Translations under genes and position numbers: made by a program
Notes under the pieces: generated by a model
Databases searched by the model: none
Seen by the model: only the letters and a program-made list of their open reading frames with translations
What the model was told of the DNA's origin: nothing
Source: Psoroptes ovis
Lineage: Eukaryota > Arthropoda > Arachnida > Sarcoptiformes > Psoroptidae
Direction: 5' to 3'
DNA: 64,000 nt
Assembly: GCA_002943765.1 (NCBI GenBank)
Contig: PQWQ01000023.1
Span: forward strand, 2,501 to 66,500
Shown here: positions 52,200 to 61,025 of the stretch, in pieces
Layout: the number at the start of each line of letters is the position of its first letter
Position numbering within the stretch: position 1 is the stretch's first letter

Positions 52200-52362
52200 T
52201 TTTGTTTGTGCTTTTGTTGACGATTTCGGCTAAATGTATGTAAACAAATCAAAAAAGACACGTGATCATTGTTTGTTTGATAGCTAATGCCATCTTTTGA
52301 TTGATTTGCAAAAATTTATTATGAAAAATTTATTTTAATTTTAATTAAGAGAATAGAAAGAA

Positions 52363-53562
52363 TCATTTAAACTTGACACTTTTGACCGAACGAACATTGA
52401 TGCCAGTCATTTCACCAGCATATTTCTGAATTTCTTTTCGAGGTTCCCGAACTTGTCCTTTACGGCGAATGACAGCTTTTTCATATTTCCTACGATATTT
52501 GACACGTGGATTTCGTTGTTCTCGTTTTCGTTTCGGTGTAAGACCTTTGTTTTTCTCCATTTCATATGTAATGGCCCGTTTTTGTGATTCCGTTGTTTGG
52601 TCATCATCAGGCAATGAATCGATTTGTTGTTCATCATCTTCACTTGATTCTTTCATATCCACTATTTGTTGTTTGCTTATTTCAGTGATCGGCTGTTTGA
52701 CGAAGCGAATCGGTCGTTGATTACGAATAGATTCCAAAGCAAATTTGATTTGTTTTGAAAAAGAATCATTTTTGTGAAGCAAATCGTCTGATTGTTGAAT
52801 TAATGTTTTGTAGGTAAACAAACGTTTAATGATTGGATGATTTTTGAATGTTTGTCTGTTTGAAGTGCATTGCATCGATAAATAAAGAGAAATGTTTGCA
52901 CAATAATTGGTCAGTAATAATAATCGCAATTTTAATGTTTTCAACGCGAGTGTATCGCCAACGATTGATTGTTCAAGATGCCGAACTAATGGATCAAGTG
53001 TTTGATGAATTTCTTGTAAGTAATGCTCAAAATCTTTGGATAGCAGTTCCACCTCTGGTGATCGCTGTTGAATGATTGCTTTTTTGTGTGATGCATCAAT
53101 CAAACCGATTTGTTGTGACTTGGATTGATCATCGACTTTGGTTCCAATGTCTGATGATTGAGATTGCATGCTTTTCAATAATGAATCAACGCCAATGTCT
53201 TGATCGGTGATTGATTCTAATAATCGTTTTTGAATTTGAAGAGCTTCTTCTTCTTCGAATTCGGCCAGATTTTGATCCCGTTGTTTTTGACTTCGGTAAT
53301 CTTTGTCGATGTAATCAGTGTGATAATAAGATTTCTTATCTTTTCCCCAAGCCTTAACATCTGGCATCGCATCATCATCGTCATCTTCAAGATCACTGGC
53401 CATTTCATCTTTTTTCATTTCGATTTTGAACCGACTCAAATGTTCATCTTCTTCTTCTTCGTCATCTTCAGATTCGCTAGCCAGAATCTCTTCTTCCGAA
53501 TCGGTGCTAAGCACTTCATCATCGAATTGTTGTTGATCATCATCACTGCTAGAATCGCTCAT
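52363..53562 (-). CDS. UTP3: Small-subunit processome protein UTP3/SAS10
   Basis: Nucleolar component of the U3 snoRNP / small-subunit processome that makes 18S rRNA. Single exon, 399 aa. Starts MSDSSSDDDQQQ with long acidic stretches, then VKAWGKDKKSYYHTDYID, the conserved N-terminal block. A helical Sas10/Utp3 middle follows (VELLSKDFEHYLQEIHQTLDP). The basic C-terminal Sas10 domain is diagnostic: YEMEKNKGLTPKRKREQRNP, RRKGQVREPRKEIQKYAGE and a final SVKSVKFK. No intron seen. Confidence 0.94.
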   Translation of the reverse strand: MSDSSSDDDQQQFDDEVLSTDSEEEILASESEDDEEEEDEHLSRFKIEMKKDEMASDLEDDDDDAMPDVKAWGKDKKSYYHTDYIDKDYRSQKQRDQNLAEFEEEEALQIQKRLLESITDQDIGVDSLLKSMQSQSSDIGTKVDDQSKSQQIGLIDASHKKAIIQQRSPEVELLSKDFEHYLQEIHQTLDPLVRHLEQSIVGDTLALKTLKLRLLLLTNYCANISLYLSMQCTSNRQTFKNHPIIKRLFTYKTLIQQSDDLLHKNDSFSKQIKFALESIRNQRPIRFVKQPITEISKQQIVDMKESSEDDEQQIDSLPDDDQTTESQKRAITYEMEKNKGLTPKRKREQRNPRVKYRRKYEKAVIRRKGQVREPRKEIQKYAGEMTGINVRSVKSVKFK

Positions 53563-53914
53563 TGCTTAATTGAAATTGATCAATTTGATTGTTGACAAAA
53601 TGTAAAATTGAAATGAATTGAAAAATTAAAGAAAAAACATGTGCAAAATGGCAAATTCATAAAGGTCGTACACAAATTTTTAATTAGTAGCCCGAATAGC
53701 AATAAAATGTAATGAGAAAACATAAATTAACATTAATTAATCAATTATAAATCAACAGAGTTGCAATTCATGCAAAATGTCATTTGTTTGTGTGTGAATA
53801 TAGAAATGAATTAATGAATGAAAATTAAAATCAAGTCATGATAATGTGATATGAATTGGTGAGAAAATGGTTTAATCAATGCACAGCAGCAACAATAATA
53901 ACCCGAAACAATGT
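53563..53914. other. Intergenic: UTP3 upstream / CAB39 3' region
   Basis: 352 bp between two minus-strand genes; AT-rich, no open frame of note. Holds the CAB39 3' UTR and the UTP3 5' region. Confidence 0.5.
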
Positions 53915-54919
53915 TCAATTAGGCTCTTCGATTGGCTTTAGATCTCGAATTTGTTTGATGAGATAAGCTTTTTCTTCGTTGAATTGTTCATCATCGGAAC
54001 GATCGGTTTGAAATTTGGTTAAAAAGTCGATCAGTTTGTCCTTGTTACGAAGAAGAATATCAAGAATAGGTCTCGGTTTGTTAGGATTGGCAACGAACAC
54101 TTTGAATACATGAAAAGCTTCAAATTGAATGTTTCTGCTTCTATTTTTTAGCATAGTCATCATGAGCTTTAGATTATCCTGTGAGCTAATGTAGCGTGTC
54201 ATGATGTTGAAGTTATTACGATCCAACAATAATTCGCCCAATAACTTTAATGACTGTCGTTTGGTCACATAATTTTCTGAATTCAATAATTTCTCATAGC
54301 AACTGAAGAAACGATCGTAATTGCTGTCCAGAAATTCGGCCGACAATGTCTTGTGTCTGGTAAGCAATTCTTTAAACGTTGAAAATGCATCTGATGCAAT
54401 GTCGAATGTGGACACTTCAACATATTCGAAGAAATTATAAAAATCATTCGATTCGAGCATAATTTTGGCCAATGCTTCGTAACGGGCACATTCTCTCAGC
54501 ATCGAACCACAATGCAATGCTATGTCATGTTTTTCATATCCCCGCATCAATTTGAACAGAATGTCTGACTTGGTACACATATATTCCACAGTCGGCGATC
54601 TGGTACCGATTTGTCGCCTCAGGATGTTGTTGAATATTTGAGCCACATCTTTTTTCGCTTCGAATTCAATGCGACTCAAATTGTTGATTAGCAAAAGTAA
54701 AAGATTGGTGTTGTAGAGCTCATGGGCCACACCGACATCGGTTTGTGGTTCGGCATCGCCAGTTCCATAGAGCATATTTTTGATGAGCAGTAAATTCTTG
54801 GAAATATCTTCTTGTGCTTTTTCAGCTTTTTTGTCTCCTTTTTCGAGCGCCAATAAGGCTTCTTGCAAACTTTTGATTAGTTCGGAAGGACTTTTCTTTG
54901 ATTTACTTAGGAACGGCAT
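53915..54919 (-). CDS. CAB39: Calcium-binding protein 39 / MO25
   Basis: Armadillo-like helical scaffold that binds STRAD and activates the LKB1 kinase; also activates several STE20 kinases. Single exon, 334 aa (human 341). MPFLSKSKKSPSELIKSLQE, DVAQIFNNILRRQIGTRSPT, VEYMCTKSDILFKLMRGYE, SLKLLGELLLDRNNF and FEAFHVFKVFVANPNKP are all near-identical to animal MO25. The tail ends after LIKQIRDLKP. LKB1 phosphorylates AMPK, whose beta subunit is also in this window, but 37 kb away and not co-regulated in any visible way. Confidence 0.96.
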   Translation of the reverse strand: MPFLSKSKKSPSELIKSLQEALLALEKGDKKAEKAQEDISKNLLLIKNMLYGTGDAEPQTDVGVAHELYNTNLLLLLINNLSRIEFEAKKDVAQIFNNILRRQIGTRSPTVEYMCTKSDILFKLMRGYEKHDIALHCGSMLRECARYEALAKIMLESNDFYNFFEYVEVSTFDIASDAFSTFKELLTRHKTLSAEFLDSNYDRFFSCYEKLLNSENYVTKRQSLKLLGELLLDRNNFNIMTRYISSQDNLKLMMTMLKNRSRNIQFEAFHVFKVFVANPNKPRPILDILLRNKDKLIDFLTKFQTDRSDDEQFNEEKAYLIKQIRDLKPIEEPN

Positions 54920-55501
54920 TTTCGTTTGTGTTTATTTAAATCAAAATTGGCGTCGAACAAAGGCTCAATGAAAGGATTGAAATGATTAAATGATTGATTG
55001 ATTCATCAATAATAATTGATTTACTCTTTCTTAACCAATGAACAGGTTGCGTTCAATGATGCAAAAAACAATGAAAAATAAACGCACGGAAAAAGTTGAT
55101 GCGAATTATGTGATTAACTGATTGTTGTTTAATGTTTTCGAATCACTTTGCCATAACCAAAACACAGTCAATGCTTTTTGTTTGTTTGTTATGACGCCAC
55201 ATACACACACACATCTATTGCCACTCCTTTTATTTCTACAGCTGTCTGTCTCTTGCTCTTGCCAGTGTGGGTGTCGCTTTCCGTTAATTGTCGAAAACGA
55301 TTCCGATGATTTTACTTAATTCGACTGTTTTTCTTTTTGTTAATTCAATTCGAATTAATCATCAAATTACTTTGAGATTAATTTAAATCAAAATTAATTG
55401 AATGAATTAATGATATTTTTATGGTAAAATTGTCATTTATTGTGTCATTGGGTTTATGAACAGCAAATCAAAACACGTGATTATGTTTGAATTTGACAAA
55501 C
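54920..55501. promoter_or_regulatory. Divergent promoter region CAB39 / DPH5
   Basis: 582 bp between head-to-head start codons. Includes a short ACAC run (about 55204-55213) and AT-rich palindromic stretches (TTAATT, AATTAATT) around 55340-55410. No coding sequence seen. Promoter role inferred from orientation. Confidence 0.5.
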
Positions 55502-56444
55502 ATGCTTTATTTGATTGGATTAGGCCTTGGTGATCATACAGATATCACCGTTAAAGGATTGAATATCATTAAGCAAGCTAAAAGAGTTTACCTTGAATCA
55601 TATACTTCCATTTATTGTGATGGCATCGAACAATTGGAACAATTCTATGGTCGACCTGTGATTGCAGCTGATCGAGATTCGGTTGAACAAAATTCGGATC
55701 AAATATTGGCCAATGCTGATGTGGAAGATGTTGCTTTCCTGGTCGTTGGCGATCCTTTAGGGTAAGTTTTGTATCAATGACTGTTGATGATTATTAATCA
55801 TCAAATGAATCATTTTAGGGCTACGACGCATGCTGATTTAATATTGCGAGCCAGAGAAAAGAAGATTGATCATCGAATAATTCATAATGCATCCATCATT
55901 AATGCATGTGGCTGTTGTGGGTTACAATTGTATCATTTTGGTGAAGTCGTATCGATTCCATTGTGGAGTGATGATTGGCGGCCGACAAGTTTTGTTGACA
56001 AAATAGATGCCAACATTGAACATGGTTTGCACACATTATGCTTATTAGGTATGTTTTTATTAATTAATTTGTTCAAATTACTAATCTTTGAAATTAATCA
56101 AAACAAAAGATATCAAAGTAAAAGAGCAATCGATCGAAGCCATGATGCGTGGTAAACGGGAATATTTGCCTCCCAAATTCATGACTGTCAATGAAGCTGC
56201 CAATCAATTGTTGAAGGTGATTGAAGAAAGATGCCAACAACAAGTGACAACTAAATTGACGGCCGACACAAAATGTGTGGCGTTGGCCAGAATCGGTAGC
56301 GAAAAGCAGAAAATATGTACAGGAAGCCTGCAACAAATGCTGCAAGTGGACATGGGGCCACCATTACATTCATTGATTGTAGTGGGACGAACATTGCATG
56401 ACATTGAAAATGAGATGCTTGAAATGTACAAAATGCAAAATTAA
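55502..56444 (+). CDS. DPH5: Diphthine methyl ester synthase
   Basis: AdoMet-dependent methyltransferase of the tetrapyrrole-methylase fold that makes methylated diphthine on His of elongation factor 2, in the cytosol. Exons 55502-55761, 55819-56048, 56110-56444; introns of 57 and 61 nt, frames close; 274 aa (human 285). MLYLIGLGLGDHTDITVKGL is the N-terminal AdoMet loop; VVGDPLGATTHADL, HNASIINACGCCGLQLYHFG and HTLCLLDIKVKEQS are the signature blocks. The ATG at 55502 fits the family start. Its stop is 16 bp from that of NADK2 on the other strand. Confidence 0.95.
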
Positions 56445-56460
56445 ATCGAATCAAAAATGA

Positions 56461-57999
56461 TCACTTTAATTTGATTGCTCTCAAAGCATCCTGTTCAAAC
56501 ATTTCAAACGATGCCTTAGAACCATCATTGAATGCATATGATAAACCACCGTCGATCACAATGTGAGCATCAGTCATACGAGATTTGATCACTATTTTCT
56601 GGGCAAAATCTTTAGGGTTATTTGAGAAATTAGTGCCAAATACGACCGGGTCTCGAATCACATATGCCATCGATAATTGAGATGGCGAATAAATGAGTGA
56701 ACTATTAAAACGATCTGTGATACGCTGTATTAGTCGCTGATCAGTCGCATCAAGTGGACCTGCTTCTGAACCGAATCGTTCCTGGTTGATTATGTTGAAC
56801 AGATTCGACACACATTGAGGCGTAAGTTTGTTTATGTTGAAAAACCATGAAGTAGAACCAGTGCCAGTGCAAATGGTCGTCCCCGAACTTTTTATTTTGA
56901 ATGCTGGTCGGTCATTGATCGCCATTTCGAAATATGAAACACGTGATGAAAGTGATTCACCAACAAACACTTCGTTCAGTGCCAGATGAGGTAAAATACG
57001 TCGTCGACCCTGACTGTCGGCACTTTGTCCCGAGCGATCATTATGCTTTTTTTTAGGCCACTGATTTGTTGTGTCCAGGTCCCAGAATCGGCATTCTCGT
57101 TGCATTAATTGTTGGTCATGCAATTCGACTGGATCATCCAATGCGCTTTCACCTTCCAACGTGATTCGAATGCGCTGTCGGAAATTCCATTCGAATTTTC
57201 CACTAAGAATGGCGTCCAAAGCTCGATCAAAATGATTAGAATATCGTTTATCAAGACATAAATGTCCAACTGATCTGGTCGGATCACTATTCACACCAAT
57301 CAAAGGTTTGCTATTATCAGGAATTTTATTGGCTGCCAACAAATATGTGCCATCACCGCCAGATGTTACAATCATATCTGACCAATCAATCAATTGTTCA
57401 GTGTATCCAAATCTGTTGACCACCTTACATTCAATGTTTCTGTCTTGTAAACATTTGATAATATGTTCACGATTTTTCACATGAATTCCATGATGATACA
57501 GTAATGATTTATAGTCTGAACCATGATTTTCGAGCTAAAAAAAATCAAATTATTTGATTGATTTATAATTGAATTTAAATGGCTCACATGTTCAGACAGC
57601 TCTTGTTCACTTAGATGGGCATTTCGATGTTTTTCAAATTCTAATCGAGAAAATTTCCCTAAAACTAATACTTTTTTAGGCACAAATAATTCTGGCTTTG
57701 GAAAGTGATCAACATTCCCTGTTGATGATGATGATGAACTGTTTGTGGGTGACTTGGTGTTCATTAATTTGTTTCTTTTCGATTTGTGGCGATTATGATT
57801 CAAACGAGTGATTAATAGCTGTACGTGTTGATAACTTTTAGAAAATATTTGCGGCAATCGATTCGATGAATGAGAAAATCTAAGCACAACTCGATTCTAT
57901 TTTGAAAAATGAAATTTATTAATTTGAGAAAATTGAATTTAATATTTATCATATGAATATTTTACCATTGATCACACTGCTGAAATAAGCTGCTGACAT
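56461..57999 (-). CDS. NADK2: NAD kinase 2, mitochondrial
   Basis: Phosphorylates NAD+ to NADP+ in mitochondria. Coding order: 57999-57966 (tentative), 57889-57588, 57534-56461; 469 aa (human 442). The catalytic GGDGT motif (VTSGGDGTYLLAA) and NADK2 blocks IGVNSDPTRSVGHLCL, ALNEVFVGESLSSR, CTGTGSTSWFFNIN and VIDGGLSYAFNDG are present. The N-terminus is basic and Ser-rich, suiting a mitochondrial presequence. No ATG opens the second exon in frame, so I joined an upstream ATG exon (MSAAYFSSVIN). This needs an acceptor (CGAG) just beyond a more usual-looking TAG, so exon 1 is the weak part. The core is certain. Divergent from SLC30A7, convergent with DPH5. Confidence 0.88.
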
Positions 58000-58430
58000 T
58001 CGAGTAAAAAATGAATGAAAATAAGCCAAGATGGACTGAACTTGTGAAGAATGAAGAACATTTAAAAACAAAGATTGAATCAATCAAATGACAAAATGAT
58101 TGAATCAAATATTGAATTGATTCGAATTGATGATTGGTGAAATCATTGAATCCGTTGTCTATGAACAGACAGGTTAAAGTGCCAACTGTACTAACAACAA
58201 ACAAACATCATTCAATCAATATTGATCATAAACATTTTCATATAATTAGACCATGTTGATTGCTGTTTAACAAATCATTCCAACAAAAAACTATGACCTC
58301 CAAACAAATGAAAAGATTTTGATTCATTTTAATCATTAATCAGTGAGATCCACATTCAAAAATAGTTGACTTAATGATTGCAAAGTGTTGATTAGATTAG
58401 TTATTTGAGTCACAAAACAATAATAATCAA
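58000..58430. promoter_or_regulatory. Divergent promoter region NADK2 / SLC30A7
   Basis: 431 bp between two start codons in opposite directions; AT-rich with several ATTGA/TCAAT words and an AAGATGGA near 58028, a one-base variant of the AAGATGGC motif found at other gene starts here. No coding potential seen. Confidence 0.45.
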
Positions 58431-59850
58431 ATGTTGCCCATTTATTCATCGGCTGATACCAGATTCAAAACATTCACCGTTTATCGAATCAAAGAAAAAA
58501 TCCAAGGATGGCTCAGGTATGTTTTTGATTCGAATGTTTGACTATTACTAATTTGATTGTCGATTTCTTTTTGTCATAGATTAATATTTTCAGACAGAAA
58601 TTCACGCAATTTATTGCTATTTTTACTTTTAAATTTTTCATTTGCTTTCGTTGAATTGTTTTATGGTTTGTGGACCAACAGGTTTGTGTTGTGTTTGTTT
58701 TGGTCTTTGTGTTGATTATTTATTTTTATTTATGAATCCTTCGACAGTTTGGGCCTAATATCAGATTCATTTCACATGTTTTTCGATTGCACAGCGCTGG
58801 TTGCCGGTTTGATAGCATCAATTGTCACTAAATGGAGAGCTAATCAAGCATACACTTATGGGTTTGTTTTTTGTTGTGATGATAATCTTTGAATTTGATT
58901 TATTCATCATTTGTTTTTAATCATCAATGACAGATATGTTCGAGCTGAAATTTTAGCTGGCTTTGTGAATGGATTATTTTTATTGTTTGTTGCATTTTTC
59001 ATTTTCACCGAATCAATTGAAAGAGCGATTGAGCCACCAGAAGTGAAACATGAGCGTTTATTTGTCATATCAGTGCTGGGATTATTGGTTAATTTGATTG
59101 GAATATTTGTGTTTCAGCATGGTGGCGCACATCATGGCCATTCGCATGGGGGCCACCACTCTCATCATGACCACAATGAACATGTGCAAATGACTGAATC
59201 TGTCAGCAGTGATCCATACAATTTTGTGACCGTCAACGGTTATAATGCAGCACCTAATCATCAGCCGCCTTATCCATCATCGACGAATCATAATCATAGT
59301 CATGGTGCCCATTCTCATTCGCATTCCCATTCACATGGTGGTGCTCCTAATCAAATTCTAAAAGGTGTCTTTTTGCACATAGTGGCCGATACACTTGGCA
59401 GTGTCGGTGTGATCATATCAGCCTTTTTAATGTCACAATTTGGTTGGATGATTGCCGATCCACTGTGTTCGATGTTTATATCGTTTTTGATTGTGATCAG
59501 TGTTTATCCTTTGCTTAAAGAATCTGGAGCTATTCTAATGCAACGTCAACCACAGGAATTGGATTCAGTGTTGCCCAATTGCTATCGAAGAGTATGTATT
59601 TGCAAACAATCAATTCTAACTGTTTTTGATTAATTGATTTCTCTGAACAATTCAGATAACTCAATTGGAAGGTGTAACAAACATTCATGAAGCACATTTT
59701 TGGACTCTTTGTTCTGGTCAATATGTTGGCGCATTGAAAATAGAAATGCGATCAAATGTTGGAAATGCTGCGGCAATTGTCAATCAAACACAGACAATCT
59801 TTCAACAAGTTGGCATCAAACAATTGCACGTACAAATAGATTATGTTTGA
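58431..59850 (+). CDS. SLC30A7: Zinc transporter ZnT7 (SLC30A7)
   Basis: Cation-diffusion-facilitator that loads zinc into the early secretory pathway / Golgi. Exons 58431-58516, 58580-58681, 58748-58861, 58934-59591, 59656-59850; all GT-AG, introns 63-72 nt, frames close; 384 aa (human 376). Six membrane segments. Zinc-site HxxxD motifs are visible in TM2 (DSFHMFFD) and TM5 (HIVADTLGS). YVRAEILAGFVNGLFL and SVLGLLVNLIGIFVF are close to human ZnT7. The His-rich loop between TM4 and TM5 is large (HGGAHHGHSHGG, SHSHSHSHGG). The cytosolic C-terminal domain has EAHFWTLCSGQYVGALKIE. Followed 347 bp later by BET1L on the same strand. Confidence 0.95.
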
Positions 59851-60197
59851 TATTTGATTAATTAATCAATTTTCAAATTGTTTATATAAATACATCAAAT
59901 CTTTGTATTCATCATTTATTATTTCTTCATCGAAGACCTACAGTTGTGATCTTTTTTTAAATGAATCATTTTAAATTTGAAATTAAAATTTATTACCGAA
60001 AATAGCCAATCGTTTGGTCTGGTATTTGGTTGCAACGCCATCTAACGTTTATTTGATCATATTTCTTTGTTAATCATCGAATGCAACATCACGAACGCCA
60101 TCTTTGTTTGTGTTTATGTTTATTTTCTTTGTTAAAATTCGATTTATAATTATTATTATGAAATTTGAACAAAAATCGTGGAATCGGCCACATCAAA
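59851..60197. other. Intergenic: SLC30A7 3' / BET1L promoter
   Basis: 347 bp between two plus-strand genes. Contains two minus-oriented GATGGC motifs, TAGATGGC (60037-60044) and AAGATGGC (60097-60104), about 95-160 bp before the BET1L start. No gene seen. Confidence 0.5.
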
Positions 60198-60708
60198 ATG
60201 AATGGTAAGTCTCCTTTTAATTCGTGTTGGTGAGTGACAATTGGTGATCGTTTGTTCATAGATCGAGTTGGAGATTTGTTGGACCATGAAAATCGTGAAA
60301 GAGTTGAAAATTTATCCCAAAAAGTTGCTTTGCTTAAAAATGTAAGAAAATGATTATTTGATGCATTTGATTCAATTTGATTGATTGAAACTTTGCATTT
60401 GATATGTGAAACACAGTTTGCAGTGGACATTGAAAGCGAAACCAAACGACATAATCGACTTTTAGATGAAGTGGCAAGTTTTACCCTAAGTTTTGATTAT
60501 TCCATTTTTGATTGATTATTTTCACATGTAATTTGTATGTTTGCAGGACAATGATTTCGACAGTAATTTTGCATTCCTTCGCACAACAAGCAGTCGATTG
60601 ACACGTATGATACGAAAAAATTCTAGTTCCAAGATGACATGTTACCTTGCTATGGCTGTTTGTTTTGTTTTGTTTATGATTTATTTTCTGCTCTCTTCCC
60701 GCATATGA
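60198..60708 (+). CDS. BET1L: Golgi SNARE BET1L/GS15-like
   Basis: Qc-SNARE of intra-Golgi and endosome-to-Golgi fusion, tail-anchored. Exons 60198-60204, 60262-60341, 60417-60473, 60547-60708; 101 aa (human BET1L 111). DLLDHENRERVENLSQKVAL closely follows BET1L (ILDRENKRMADSLASKV), better than BET1. The SNARE motif continues AVDIESETKRHNRLLDEVDN with DFDS; a C-terminal anchor (LAMAVCFVLFMIYFLL) precedes SSRI. Two oddities: exon 3 appears to end GTG|GCAAGT, a GC-AG intron, and the zero-layer position normally Gln (DQNRYL in human) is His (RHNRLL). The 7-base coding part of exon 1 (MN+G) is tentative. Confidence 0.83.
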
Positions 60709-61025
60709 TGATCATTGCAATTGATAGTCATTTAATAATTGATAAATTGATTTGATTCACGATTATCGATTGTTTAATTCGATTGATTGATTTAAGTGAA
60801 CAAAATAATAATTACAGTTAAAATAAATTAATAATCGAAATTGGCAACTAAATTTACAAAAACAAAGATATGCTCTGATGTGTGGGTATGTATGGTTTGT
60901 GTGCATGGTCTGGCCATTTGAATAATCACAGTGTGAATGTATTTGATTTTTATTTACAAAATTGTTGTTTGTTGTGCATAACAAACAATGACTAGTCGTG
61001 ATCGATATCCGAATATATATTCAGA
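60709..61025. other. Convergent 3' regions BET1L / surface-protein gene
   Basis: 317 bp AT-rich gap between convergent genes; presumably both 3' UTRs. No gene or repeat stands out. Confidence 0.5.
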
